A DNA stretch of 64,000 nucleotides from Halorientalis sp. IM1011 (GCF_001989615.1 NZ_CP019067.1:1860001-1924000), one strand, 5' to 3'. Positions 15,799 to 24,567 are shown, numbered from the stretch's first letter. Numbers and translations are program-made. Notes: generated from the letters alone by a model not told the origin.

Positions 15799-16356
15799 AT
15801 GATGGCACCGACGCACGTCGTGGTCGGGCTCGCACTCGGGGCAGCCGTCGCGACCGTCGAGCCGGCGCTGGGGACCGCCGCCGCGGTCGGCGGCGCGATC
15901 GGCGGTGCCGCGCCCGACGTGGATCTGTTCGTCGGCCAGCACCGCCGGACGCTCCACGCGCCCGCACTGCTGTTCGTCCCCGCGGCGCTGGCCGTCGGCC
16001 TCGCGCTGGCCGCACCGACGCCGCTGTCGGTCGCGGTCGCGGTCGCCTTCCTCGCGGCGGCCGTCCACTCCGCCAGCGACGCGCTCGGGGCCGGCGAGGA
16101 ACTGCGACCCTGGGAGCGGACCAACCCAGACGCCGTCTACTGCCACGCCGCTGGCCGCTGGCTGCGTGCCCGGTACGTCGTCCCCTACGACGGCTCACCG
16201 CGTGACTTCCTCGTCACGGCCGCGTTCGCCGTGCCGGTCGTCCTCGTCTTCTCGGGGCCGATCCGCTGGGTGACGCTCGCGCTCGTCGCCGGTGCCGGCG
16301 TCTACACCGCCCTGCGCAAGCGGCTCCCGAAGTACTTCGAACCCATCGTCGCGTGA
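15799..16356 (+). CDS. DUF457/YdjM-like membrane-bound hydrolase family protein
   Basis: From ATG 15799 (or 15802) the product is ~185 residues with four or more membrane segments. It opens MMAPTHVVVGLALGAAV, carrying the early His of the YdjM/DUF457 family, followed by GGAIGGAAPDVDLF and AAVHSASDALGAGEELRPWERTN with further Asp and His residues that could bind metal. The molecular activity of the family is not established. It follows the phosphatidyltransferase by 40 bases and closes the plus-strand operon. Confidence 0.75.
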   Translation: MMAPTHVVVGLALGAAVATVEPALGTAAAVGGAIGGAAPDVDLFVGQHRRTLHAPALLFVPAALAVGLALAAPTPLSVAVAVAFLAAAVHSASDALGAGEELRPWERTNPDAVYCHAAGRWLRARYVVPYDGSPRDFLVTAAFAVPVVLVFSGPIRWVTLALVAGAGVYTALRKRLPKYFEPIVA

Positions 16357-16620
16357 TCAGGTGTCGGCCACCGGGGCATCGCTCTCCGCGAGCGCCTGCC
16401 CGGCGGCCGCGAACGCGTCGGTGGCGGTCTCGAACTCCCCTTCGTGGATCCAGTCGCCGTCGGCGTACGTGAACACGTCGAACGCACCGCCGCGATACTC
16501 GTGGGACTCGACGTACAGCTCTCGCTCGACCGCGCCGCCGTCGATCAGAAGCCAGATGCCGAGTTCCTTCCCGCCTTCGAGGTCCCGTCGGCGCTGCCAG
16601 TGCCGTTCCGTGTCCTCCAT
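16357..16620 (-). CDS. Small conserved protein of unknown function
   Basis: An 87-residue acidic protein with alternating strands (KELGIWLLIDGGAVERELYVESHEYRGGAFDVFTYADGDWIHEGEFETATDAFAAAGQAL). The aromatic and acidic pattern resembles the small haloarchaeal DUFs that form beta-sheet dimers. No catalytic motif. It ends exactly where the convergent membrane gene ends. Confidence 0.6.
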   Translation of the reverse strand: MEDTERHWQRRRDLEGGKELGIWLLIDGGAVERELYVESHEYRGGAFDVFTYADGDWIHEGEFETATDAFAAAGQALAESDAPVADT

Positions 16621-16744
16621 ACGTGCCCTCCGTGGGCTGTCGTTCGGTCGCCACCGAGGTCACTGTATTTGCCGGTCGGCTTTCGCTCGCTTTCCGGTGG
16701 CGGGCACCGCCGTCGCTTTGTGTGCCCGGGTCATGCCTTCGGTC

Positions 16745-17122
16745 ATGAGCGACACCGACGCCGAGCCCCTGATCCGTCGGGGCGACGAGATCGACTACGA
16801 GACCGTCGACGCCGCCGAGGGCGTCGAGAAGGGTGTCCTGATCGACGAGGACGACGGCGCACCGAACTTCGCGATCCGCCGGTTCACCATCGCGCCCGGG
16901 GGCGAGATTCCCGAACACACCAACGAGATCGAACACGAACAGTACGTCCTTCAGGGGACCTACACGGTGGGTATCGGCGACGACGAACACGAGGTTTCCG
17001 CGGGTGACTCGCTGTTCATCCCCGCCGGCGTCGTCCACTGGTACCGCAACGACGGTGACGCCGAGGGCGCGTTCGTCTGTGCGGTGCCCAACGGCGACGA
17101 CGAGATCGAACTCGTGGACTGA
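16745..17122 (+). CDS. Single-domain cupin
   Basis: A 125-residue cupin. Motif 1 is GGEIPEHTNEIEHEQYVLQGTYTVGIG and motif 2 is EVSAGDSLFIPAGVVHWYRNDG; His and Glu metal ligands are present (EHTNEIEHE, VVHW). Likely a small metal-binding sensor or enzyme, but the substrate cannot be inferred. Start at ATG 16745; an in-frame ATG at 16733 adds four residues. Confidence 0.85.
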   Translation: MSDTDAEPLIRRGDEIDYETVDAAEGVEKGVLIDEDDGAPNFAIRRFTIAPGGEIPEHTNEIEHEQYVLQGTYTVGIGDDEHEVSAGDSLFIPAGVVHWYRNDGDAEGAFVCAVPNGDDEIELVD

Positions 17123-17184
17123 CCCGCCCGGCGACCTGTTCGGTTTCCGAGCGACTGAAATACCTCAACCGAGTACCCAAGGCC

Positions 17185-19224
17185 GTGTCACGGCAGGTCG
17201 CGCAGGTCGATACGCTGTTCCTCCACGAGGACGGCGACGACTACCGGACGGTCGTCGAGCGGGACGGCCAGCGGCTGTTTCAGGCCGTCCTCGAACTGAA
17301 AGAGACCGACGCCGGCCCCCGGCCGGGCCGGTTCCGGATCAAGGAGGGGACCAGCGAGGAACCGCGCAGCCCCGACGAGTTCGTCGACATCGCCCGGCGA
17401 GCCACACGCATCCGCATCTCACAGCAGACCTCGCAGGCGGGTCGCCAGCGGTTGCTCGACATGCTCGACGGCTATCAACTCGACGCCAAGGTCGTCCGGA
17501 CCTGTCGGTTCTGCGCCCGCGACGGCCGGTACTCCCCGATAACGAGCGAGACGGCCATCGAGACCGACGACGAGGCGATCTGTCCCGACTGTGCCAGAGA
17601 GGAACTGGACCGACAGATCACGATGCAGGGGTCGATGAGCGCGAGCGCCCGCGAGCGCCTCGAAGAACTCCTGCTCGACGTGCAGGACCTGGATCGGATC
17701 ACCAACCTGCTTGAGGGGCGACTCGACCCCGACCTGACCAAGTTCGACGAGATCAGCGCGACGCTGGACGACGTGGATCCCGTCCCCGTCGACTCCCTGT
17801 CGCTACACCCGGGCATCCAGTCGAAACTCGAGGGGCGGTTCGACGAACTGCTCCCCGTCCAGAGTCTCGCCGTGGAGAACGAGGTGCTGAACGGCCGCGA
17901 CCAGCTCGTCGTCAGCGCCACCGCCACGGGGAAGACCCTGATCGGCGAGATGGCGGGTCTCGACCGGGTCCTCAACGGCGAGGGGAAGATGCTCTTCCTC
18001 GTCCCCCTCGTGGCGCTGGCAAACCAGAAACACGAGTCCTTCGAGGAGCGCTACGGCGACATCGCCGACGTGACGATCCGGGTGGGTGCCAGCCGCATCA
18101 ACGACGACGGCAACCGCTTCTCGCCGGACGCCGACATCATCGTCGGTACCTACGAAGGTATCGATCACGCGCTCCGGACGGGGAAGGACCTCGGGGACAT
18201 CGGCACTGTCGTCATCGACGAGGTCCACACGCTCGGGGAGGAAGAGCGGGGGCACCGGCTGGACGGGCTGATCTCGCGGCTGAAGCATTACACCGAAACC
18301 CATCAGAGCCCAGCCGATACCCAGTACATCTACCTCTCGGCGACGGTCGGCAACCCCGGCCAACTGGCCGAGAAGCTCCGCGCGCAGTTGATCGAGTTCG
18401 AGGAGCGCCCGGTGCCGATCGAACGGCACCTCACCTTCGCGGACGGGCGGGAGAAACTCGACGTGGAGGACAAACTGGTCAAGCGGGCGTTCGACCAGGA
18501 GTCCTCGAAGGGGTATCGCGGGCAGACGATCGTCTTCACCAACTCCCGGCGGCGGTGTCACGAGATTTCCCGGAAGTTGCAGTACGATTCGGCCCCGTAC
18601 CACGCAGGGCTGGACTACAAACGCCGCAAGACGGTCGAGCGGCAGTTCGCCGACCAGGACCTCGCGGCGGTCGTGACGACCGCGGCGCTGGCGGCGGGGG
18701 TCGACTTCCCGGCATCACAGGTGATCTTCGACTCGCTGGCGATGGGCATCGAGTGGCTCACCGTCCAGGAGTTCGAGCAGATGCTCGGCCGGGCGGGCCG
18801 GCCGGACTACCACGACCAGGGGACGGTGTACATGCTGGTCGAACCGGACGGCGTCTACCACAACAGCATGGAGATGACCGAGGACGAGGTGGCGTTCAAG
18901 CTCCTGAAAGGCGACATGGAGGCGGTGATCACCCGCTACGACGAGGGTGCGGCCGTCGAGGAGACGCTGGCCAACGTCACCGTCGCGGGCAAGGGAGCAA
19001 AGCGGCTCAACGACCGGATGGTCGGGGAGGTCCCCACGAAACACGCCCTGGGGAAACTCCTCGAATACGAGTTCATCGACGGGCTGGAGCCGACGCCGCT
19101 GGGGCGGGCGGTGACTCGCCACTTCCTCGCGCCGGATCAGGCCTTCCTGATGCTCGACGGGATCAGGAAGGGCAGGGATCCGGCCGGCATCGTCGCGGAT
19201 CTGGAGTTGCGCGACGAGGAGTGA
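17185..19224 (+). CDS. Ski2-like DEAD/DEAH helicase with N-terminal zinc motif
   Basis: A 679-residue SF2 helicase. The N-terminal ~200 residues are family-specific with a CRFC...CPDC zinc motif (about residues 109-136). Then come the helicase motifs: VVSATATGKTLIGEM (I), VIDEVHTLGEEERGHRL (II, DEVH), IYLSATVGNP (III), TIVFTNSRRRC (IV) and QMLGRAGRPDYHDQG (VI), and a short C-terminal winged region. This is a haloarchaeal group distinct from Hel308. The role is probably in nucleic-acid remodelling or repair, but this is not established. Start GTG 17185. Confidence 0.88.
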   Translation: MSRQVAQVDTLFLHEDGDDYRTVVERDGQRLFQAVLELKETDAGPRPGRFRIKEGTSEEPRSPDEFVDIARRATRIRISQQTSQAGRQRLLDMLDGYQLDAKVVRTCRFCARDGRYSPITSETAIETDDEAICPDCAREELDRQITMQGSMSASARERLEELLLDVQDLDRITNLLEGRLDPDLTKFDEISATLDDVDPVPVDSLSLHPGIQSKLEGRFDELLPVQSLAVENEVLNGRDQLVVSATATGKTLIGEMAGLDRVLNGEGKMLFLVPLVALANQKHESFEERYGDIADVTIRVGASRINDDGNRFSPDADIIVGTYEGIDHALRTGKDLGDIGTVVIDEVHTLGEEERGHRLDGLISRLKHYTETHQSPADTQYIYLSATVGNPGQLAEKLRAQLIEFEERPVPIERHLTFADGREKLDVEDKLVKRAFDQESSKGYRGQTIVFTNSRRRCHEISRKLQYDSAPYHAGLDYKRRKTVERQFADQDLAAVVTTAALAAGVDFPASQVIFDSLAMGIEWLTVQEFEQMLGRAGRPDYHDQGTVYMLVEPDGVYHNSMEMTEDEVAFKLLKGDMEAVITRYDEGAAVEETLANVTVAGKGAKRLNDRMVGEVPTKHALGKLLEYEFIDGLEPTPLGRAVTRHFLAPDQAFLMLDGIRKGRDPAGIVADLELRDEE

Positions 19225-19291
19225 GCGGTCGTCTCGACGAGGTGACGGGTCCCCCGTAACACATATTCACACTGCGACCGGAGGACGTGGT

Positions 19292-21388
19292 ATGGGGCTT
19301 TTCGACTCCGTCCGCGGGCTCGTTTCGGGGGACGACGAGCCGGGGGACGACGACGCCGACGCGGGCGCACCCGAGCGCCCGGATCCCACGCCGACGACGT
19401 TCCGGAACAAGGCCGCCGACGCCGTCGCCGACTGGGACGCCCACGAACTGGACTACTCGCTCGACTCGCTCTCCAGACTAGACGACTTCGCCGCGAAGCA
19501 GGGCGCGAAACTCGACGTGCTCCACGACGAAGGCGACGACTCCGTCGCCGACCTCCACACCCGCTACACGATCCAGGCGGGCAGCTACCTCGGTGAGGTG
19601 CTCGTCCGCCAGCGCGACGGCGAGTGGGTGGAAGACGGCGAGCGCTGGGCGGTCTCGCTGATCTACGAGGGCGAACCAGCCACCGTCGACGTGTTCGAAC
19701 TGGCCGGCCACTCCTTCGCGGAGGAACCGGTCTTCGGTGAGGTGGCCGACCGGTTCACGGCGGACGAGGAGGAGCCGGACGATCCGGAACCGACTCCGCT
19801 CGACACGAGCGACATGGCGGCCCACGCCGAGGAACTCGCCGAGTTCTGGGACGGCTACGATCTGAACTTCGCCCCGCGCTCGCTGGCCCGACTGGACGAA
19901 CTCGCCGACAGCGAGTGGGACACGGATCGCTTCGAGGACACCGAACTCGGTGGCGAGGACATGGACTCGGGGATGTACACGGAACTGGTCAAACAGCTCG
20001 GCAGCTACTACGGCGAGGTGCTGGTCCGGAGCCTCGACGCCGAGTGGACCCGCCGGGACGACGACATCGTCGTTGCCGTCGAAGGCAATACCAGCGCACC
20101 GCCGATTCCCGTTCCGGTCTTTTCGGTCGCCGCGGAGTCGCTGACCGGTCCCGCGGTCTTCGCCATGCGGTTCAACGACCTCACCGATCGGGCGAACCTG
20201 GAAATCCCGGAGGTGGCCACGACCGCAGGTGTGACACCTACGACGGAGACGCCCGCCGCGACCGACCGGGAGGACGAGGACCTCACCGCTGTACGGCCCG
20301 ACGAAGACGACGGTGGTGAGGACGCGGCCGACGACACGTCAGCGATGGCCGGCTCGGCTGATGCGCAGGCGGGAGACGACGCGGACGACCCGATCTCGGC
20401 GACCGAAGCGGCTGGCGATGGATCGGTGTCCGCCGACGACGGATCGGACGAGCACGACGGCACCGACCCGCTGGCCGAATCGGTCGTCGGCGGACGGGCG
20501 GACGTGGCGGTCGCAGACCCCGCCGAGCCGGACTCTGCCGATGCCGAGGCAGTCGACGAGTCCGATACTGCTGCGCCAGACACTCCCGAACCCGCCGCTA
20601 CCGATGTCACTGCATCCGATCCGGGGGACCGCACTGGCGAGGACGGCGAGACCGAAACCGGGCACGCCGACGCGGGCGACGAAGCCACCGAGGACGATCA
20701 CGACCCGACCGTCGATCCGGAGGGGAAGTCGCCGGTGGAGACCGCCATCGCGGAGACGGTCGCCGCCGGGCTGGTCGACCGCTCGGACGAGGACGGGATG
20801 GACACGCCGGACGCAGCGGACGCATCTGCGGCCGGCGCGGCCGAGCCTGCAGACGCCACGGCCGCCGACGACGAACCTGCGGAGACACCCGCCGAGCGGT
20901 CGACCGATACGGCCGAAAACGACGCGGACGCCGAACGCGACGCCCTCGCCGCGGAGATCAGCGACAGCGGACCGGCGGAGTCGGGCCCGACGCTCCCGGC
21001 CCCCGACGAGTTACGCGAGAACGCCGAGGCGTTCGCGGCGACCTATCCCGGCTACGATCTGGACTTCTCGCCGGACTCGCTGGACCGCCTCGACCGCCTC
21101 GTCACCGAGGAGTACGACGCGGCGATGTTCGCGGACTTCTCCCTCGAGGACCCGGACTCGCAGTTCGGGATCGACCGCGTGACAGAGGCCGGCGGCTACT
21201 TCGCGCTGGTGATCGAGGGGACCGTCGGCGGCGAGTGGGGGCGTACCGACGAGGGCCTGCAGTTCGTCGTCGAGGGAGCCAACGGCGTCGCGCGGCTGGA
21301 CCCGCTCGGCGTCGCGGCCGGCTGTTTCCGCGGTGACGACTCCTTCGCTGCCACCTACGCGGCCATCCGGAACCGACTGGACGCGTGA
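19292..21388 (+). CDS. Acidic protein with three copies of one domain
   Basis: A 698-residue protein. Three related ~120-residue domains occur at about residues 35-155, 175-305 and 570-698. Each opens with a pattern like YDLxFxPxSLxRLDxL and contains a GxYxGEVLVR-like strand (GSYLGEVLVR, GSYYGEVLVR, GGYFALVIEG), then WxxxDxxxxVxVEG. Between copies two and three lies ~260 residues of Asp/Glu/Ala/Thr-rich low-complexity linker. No membrane segment or signal is seen. Function unknown; the domain may be a haloarchaeal adaptor or binding module. Confidence 0.75.
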   Translation: MGLFDSVRGLVSGDDEPGDDDADAGAPERPDPTPTTFRNKAADAVADWDAHELDYSLDSLSRLDDFAAKQGAKLDVLHDEGDDSVADLHTRYTIQAGSYLGEVLVRQRDGEWVEDGERWAVSLIYEGEPATVDVFELAGHSFAEEPVFGEVADRFTADEEEPDDPEPTPLDTSDMAAHAEELAEFWDGYDLNFAPRSLARLDELADSEWDTDRFEDTELGGEDMDSGMYTELVKQLGSYYGEVLVRSLDAEWTRRDDDIVVAVEGNTSAPPIPVPVFSVAAESLTGPAVFAMRFNDLTDRANLEIPEVATTAGVTPTTETPAATDREDEDLTAVRPDEDDGGEDAADDTSAMAGSADAQAGDDADDPISATEAAGDGSVSADDGSDEHDGTDPLAESVVGGRADVAVADPAEPDSADAEAVDESDTAAPDTPEPAATDVTASDPGDRTGEDGETETGHADAGDEATEDDHDPTVDPEGKSPVETAIAETVAAGLVDRSDEDGMDTPDAADASAAGAAEPADATAADDEPAETPAERSTDTAENDADAERDALAAEISDSGPAESGPTLPAPDELRENAEAFAATYPGYDLDFSPDSLDRLDRLVTEEYDAAMFADFSLEDPDSQFGIDRVTEAGGYFALVIEGTVGGEWGRTDEGLQFVVEGANGVARLDPLGVAAGCFRGDDSFAATYAAIRNRLDA

Positions 21389-21466
21389 GCCCACGGGCCG
21401 ACCGACCCCGCGGTCCGGCGCGTCGGACCCTGTAGTTTTTCGTATCCGGGCCCAGAGAGGTCGACC

Positions 21467-23365
21467 GTGGCACTCGCGCCGATCACGCCCGAGATGGCGT
21501 TCGTCTTCGCGCTGATCTTCGTCGCGCTGGTCCTGTTCGCGACGGAGCCGGTGCCCATCGACATCACCGCCATCGGCGTGATGGTCGCGCTCTTGCTCGT
21601 CGAACCGCTCTCCGTGGTGGCCGCCGATCTCGGCCTGCTCGCGGACCCGATGGTCGTCCTCAGCGACCCAGAACGGGGCATCTCGGCCGTCGAGCGCGGC
21701 ATCTCCGGCTTCGCGAACCCGGCGACGATCACCGTCCTGGCGATGTTCGTCCTGAGCGCGGGCGTCCAGCGGACGGGCATCATCCAGATCGTCGGCCGGA
21801 AGATCGCCGCGTTCACCCGCGACAGCGAGCCGCGCCAGCTCGGGGCCACCATCGGCTTCGTCAGCCCAATCTCGGGCTTCATCAACAACACCGCGGCGGT
21901 CGCGATTCTGTTGCCGATGGTGACCGATCTGGCCCACGAGGGCAAGAACTCGCCGTCGAAACTCCTCTTGCCGCTGTCCTACGCCTCGATGTTCGGCGGG
22001 ATGTTGACGCTGATCGGGACCTCGACGAACATTTTGGCCTCCGACATCGCCGGCCGGCTGGCCGTGCAGTACCCGTCGCTGGATCTGCACGCCTTTTCCA
22101 TGTTCGAGTTCACACAGCTCGGTCTCGTGCTGACCGTCGTCGGCGCGGCCTACCTCATGACCGTCGGCCGGTGGCTCACGCCCGCCCGGATCAAGCCCGA
22201 CGAGGACCTCACCGAGGAGTTCGAGATGGGCGAGTACCTCACCGAGGTCGTGGTCCGCGAGGACTCGCCGGTCGTCGGCCGAACAGTGAAGGAGGCCATG
22301 GCCGAGTTCGACTTCGACGTGGACCTGATCCAGTTGATCCGGGGCGAGGAGGTCTTCCTCGAACCGCTGGGCCAGAAGACGATCCGGGCTGGCGACGTGT
22401 TCGCGATCCGGACCGACCGGGACACGCTCGTCGAGGTCAGCGACGCCGAAGGCCTCGATCTGCTCCCCGAGGTGGACGTGGACGAGGCCGAACTGGAGGC
22501 CGCCAACGAGCGCCAGAACCTCGTCGAGGTCGTCGTCGCACCCGGTGCCGCGCTGGTCGGCGAGACTCTCGTCAGTTCGGAGTTCCGTCAGCAGTTCGAC
22601 GCGACCGTCCTGGCGCTCCGGCGGGGCGGCGAGGTGTTCCGCAAACGTATGGACCACGTGCCCCTGCGTGTGGGCGACACCCTGCTCGTCCAGGGATCGC
22701 CGGACTCGCTGAAGCGACTGGATCGCAACCGCAACTTCATCGTCGCCGGGGAGATCGAACGCCCCGACTTCCGGCAGTCGAAGATCCCTGTCGCGCTGGG
22801 GATCGTCGCCGGGGTCGTCCTGCTGGCGGCTGTCGACGTCTTGCCCATCGTCACAGCAGCACTCGCTGGCTCGCTCGGGATGGTCGTGACGGGCTGTCTG
22901 CGCCCGCCCGAGGTGTACGAGTCCGTCCAGTGGGACGTGATCTTCCTGCTGGCCGGCGTCATCCCGCTCGGCATCGCCATGGAGCAGACCGGCGGCGCGG
23001 ATCTGATCGCGGACCTGATCGTCCTCGCCGCGGCCGCACTGCCCGCCATCGCCGTCCTCGGGCTCATGTACGTCGTCACCGCCCTGTTGACGAACATCAT
23101 CAGCAACAACGCCAGCGTCGTCCTCATGATCCCCGTCGCGGTGACCGTCGCCCAGGACCTCGGTGCCTCGGCCTTTTCGTTCGTCCTCGCCGTCACCTTC
23201 GCCGCCTCGACGGCCTTCATGACCCCCGTGGGCTACCAGACCAACCTCTTCGTCTACGGCCCCGGTGGCTACCGCTTCACCGACTACATCCGCGTCGGCG
23301 GCCCGCTCCAGTTGGTCTTCGCCGTCGTCACCACCGTCGGCATCGCCTTCTTCTTCGGGCTTTGA
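21467..23365 (+). CDS. SLC13-type transporter with two TrkA-C (RCK_C) domains
   Basis: A 632-residue polytopic permease. The N-terminal transport half starts MAFVFALIFVALVLFATEPVPIDITAIGVMVALLLVEPL and includes SPISGFINNTAAVAILLP and LTLIGTSTNILAS, matching the SNT motifs of the DASS/SLC13 fold. Two cytosolic TrkA-C domains (about residues 258-335 and 345-420) precede the second membrane half with TNIISNNASVVLMIP. Such proteins import anions such as sulfate, phosphate or dicarboxylates with Na+. The substrate is not decidable here. Start GTG 21467. Confidence 0.9.
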   Translation: MALAPITPEMAFVFALIFVALVLFATEPVPIDITAIGVMVALLLVEPLSVVAADLGLLADPMVVLSDPERGISAVERGISGFANPATITVLAMFVLSAGVQRTGIIQIVGRKIAAFTRDSEPRQLGATIGFVSPISGFINNTAAVAILLPMVTDLAHEGKNSPSKLLLPLSYASMFGGMLTLIGTSTNILASDIAGRLAVQYPSLDLHAFSMFEFTQLGLVLTVVGAAYLMTVGRWLTPARIKPDEDLTEEFEMGEYLTEVVVREDSPVVGRTVKEAMAEFDFDVDLIQLIRGEEVFLEPLGQKTIRAGDVFAIRTDRDTLVEVSDAEGLDLLPEVDVDEAELEAANERQNLVEVVVAPGAALVGETLVSSEFRQQFDATVLALRRGGEVFRKRMDHVPLRVGDTLLVQGSPDSLKRLDRNRNFIVAGEIERPDFRQSKIPVALGIVAGVVLLAAVDVLPIVTAALAGSLGMVVTGCLRPPEVYESVQWDVIFLLAGVIPLGIAMEQTGGADLIADLIVLAAAALPAIAVLGLMYVVTALLTNIISNNASVVLMIPVAVTVAQDLGASAFSFVLAVTFAASTAFMTPVGYQTNLFVYGPGGYRFTDYIRVGGPLQLVFAVVTTVGIAFFFGL

Positions 23366-23417
23366 GATAGATCCGCAACGAAACGCTTACTTCCGGGCGG
23401 GCAGGAAATACAGTCGC

Positions 23418-23490
23418 GGGACCGTGGGTTAGCCTGGTATACTTCGGGCCTTGGGTGCCCGTGACCCCGGTTCAAATCCGGGCGGTCCCA
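23418..23490 (+). tRNA. tRNA-Pro (TGG anticodon)
   Basis: The acceptor stem GGGACCG/CGGTCCC, anticodon stem CGGGC/GCCCG (23445-23449/23457-23461) around loop CTTGGGT with anticodon TGG at 23452-23454, and T arm CCCGGTTCAAATCCGGG give a complete 73-base cloverleaf with discriminator A. No intron. It marks the left border of the accessory islet that follows. Confidence 0.94.
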
Positions 23491-23541
23491 TCCCACTTTT
23501 TACTGCAGGGAGATTCGCCTTCGGTGAACCCCCTTCTGCTC

Positions 23542-23560
23542 ACGGGCGCGTAGCGCCCGT
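23542..23560. repeat. Perfect hairpin, 8-bp arms
   Basis: ACGGGCGC-GTA-GCGCCCGT. Together with the second hairpin 11 bases further on it resembles the paired palindromes at the ends of IS200/IS605-derived elements in haloarchaea; this is inference. Confidence 0.8.
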
Positions 23561-23570
23561 TCGCATGGTA

Positions 23571-23591
23571 TGAGGGACCTCCGGTCCCTCA
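23571..23591. repeat. Perfect hairpin, 9-bp arms
   Basis: TGAGGGACC-TCC-GGTCCCTCA. It could also serve as a bidirectional terminator for the degraded frame, but there is no T-run on either side. Confidence 0.8.
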
Positions 23592-23915
23592 CTATTGCAA
23601 AAAACGTGGGGAAAAACATCCTTCACGCTCACTACGTTCGCGCGTATGCTTGCCTGTTCCGACCGGCCGCTTGCGTCGGCTGCCCCCAGCGGGGCCACCG
23701 AGACTTGGGTCACGAAGGAGATGGTGGTCTTGTAGCCCTTGCCAGTGGACTGGAGTGCGGTACTGGCGAAGTTGAAGCCCATGAACTGAAAGCCTGATGA
23801 GTCCCGTCGTAATTGCCGACGAGAGCACGAACAGTGGGCTCACGACGACGTTGTCGGGGTTGAACTCTTGCTTTTTGGAGATAACGGAAACCCGGGATTC
23901 GACCGGCCAGTTCAC
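23592..23915 (-). pseudogene. Decayed frame of unknown origin
   Basis: The frame from ATG 23915 reads sensibly for ~42 residues (ESRVSVISKKQEFNPDNVV, then hydrophobic PLFVLSSAITTGLIRL). After that the credible continuation shifts to another frame (GFQFMGFNFASTALQSTGKG, then TTISFVTQVSVAPLGAADA). This looks like a frameshifted remnant of a membrane or virus/plasmid-type gene. I do not recognise the family, and the call rests only on the switch of sensible sequence between frames. Confidence 0.35.
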
Positions 23916-24001
23916 CTCATAATTGCAGGGTCGAACGGGTCGTTCGTGGTGGTCGGGGCGGTCGGGACGGTTGAGGGGAAAGTCCTAACCTTTCTCGTCG
24001 T

Positions 24002-24235
24002 ATGGGTACACCCATGGGAACGACGCCTCGGGCACCAGATAACAGTGGGACGGTCACTGTGTTCGAGAGTGACGGCCTCATCGTTGCTCGGGATGAAGAA
24101 ACAGGAGTAGCGAGCCAGGGGAGTTCGAAACCAGAGGCTTTGTCAAACCTTGCAGAGGCACTGAATCTCCATTCTCGCCCGGATCCTGATGACGAAGATA
24201 TTCAGGAACCAGACGCACCTTGGTTTGATTCCTGA
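24002..24235 (+). CDS. hicB: HicB-type antitoxin
   Basis: A 77-residue protein with the short HicB fold: VTVFESDGLIVARDEETGVASQGSSKPEALSNLAEALNLH. The GVASQGxSxxEAL segment is the typical partially degraded RNase-H-like HicB core. It lacks a separate DNA-binding domain. Start is ATG 24002 or ATG 24014 (MGTTPRAPDNSG), the latter closer to homologue style. It lies 86 bases before hicA, together making a type II toxin-antitoxin pair on the islet. Confidence 0.85.
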   Translation: MGTPMGTTPRAPDNSGTVTVFESDGLIVARDEETGVASQGSSKPEALSNLAEALNLHSRPDPDDEDIQEPDAPWFDS

Positions 24236-24278
24236 GGTATTTTTCCGACGTAACTCAATGCAAACCCCGCTTTCACCG

Positions 24279-24296
24279 CGCGTTGCGAACCTTCTT
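24279..24296 (+). promoter_or_regulatory. Promoter-like 18-mer before hicA, identical to one before mcm
   Basis: CGCGTTGCGAACCTTCTT here recurs exactly at 26542-26559 upstream of mcm, in the same orientation. In both places it ends about 26-31 bases before the start codon, the place of a BRE/TATA element. It suggests hicA has its own promoter separate from hicB. Confidence 0.5.
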
Positions 24297-24321
24297 GGGA
24301 AGTCCCCTCCTTGCGCTATCC

Positions 24322-24567
24322 GTGTCGCGACGGACGTACTCCGGTAAAGAAATCGTGAAAGCCCTCGATAAGTGGGACTACAAGCGTATCGACCAGACTG
24401 GTAGTCACGCCAAACTCCGCTATATTCACCCGGATACTGGAGAGAAACGGACGGTCATCGTCCCGATGCACGACGAGATTGCGACTGGAACGCTCCGTGA
24501 TATCGCAGATCAATGTGGAGCAAATGACTTTCAGAAATTTCTGGACGCTATTGAGGATCTTCTTTAG
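24322..24567 (+). CDS. hicA: HicA-type mRNA interferase toxin
   Basis: An 81-residue dsRBD-fold protein: YSGKEIVKALDKWDYKRIDQTGSHAKLRYIHPDTGEKRTVIVPMHDEIATGTLRDIADQ. It contains the catalytic-type His in GSHAKLR and the VPMHDEIATGTL segment of HicA. I choose GTG 24322 (MSRRTYSGKE) over an upstream TTG at 24283, because family members begin just before the YSGKE-like segment and the promoter-like element at 24279-24296 is 26-29 bases before it. HicA would cleave mRNA when HicB is lost. Confidence 0.88.
   Translation: MSRRTYSGKEIVKALDKWDYKRIDQTGSHAKLRYIHPDTGEKRTVIVPMHDEIATGTLRDIADQCGANDFQKFLDAIEDLL

Larger units (their letters stand above)
23491..24001. other. Gene-poor accessory islet behind tRNA-Pro
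   Basis: These 510 bases hold no intact gene. They contain two strong short hairpins (23542-23560, 23571-23591), a decayed minus-strand frame (about 23592-23915) and an AT-richer run into the HicB start. Base composition is lower in GC than the flanking core genes. No integrase and no repeated tRNA 3-prime end could be found. Confidence 0.6.

Noticed and set aside
14694-16124. 476-codon minus-strand open frame
   Set aside because: Antisense to the CDP-alcohol transferase and DUF457-like genes; low-complexity product.
23868-24110. 80-codon plus-strand frame overlapping hicB
   Set aside because: Overlaps the better-supported HicB frame and has no recognisable domain or promoter.
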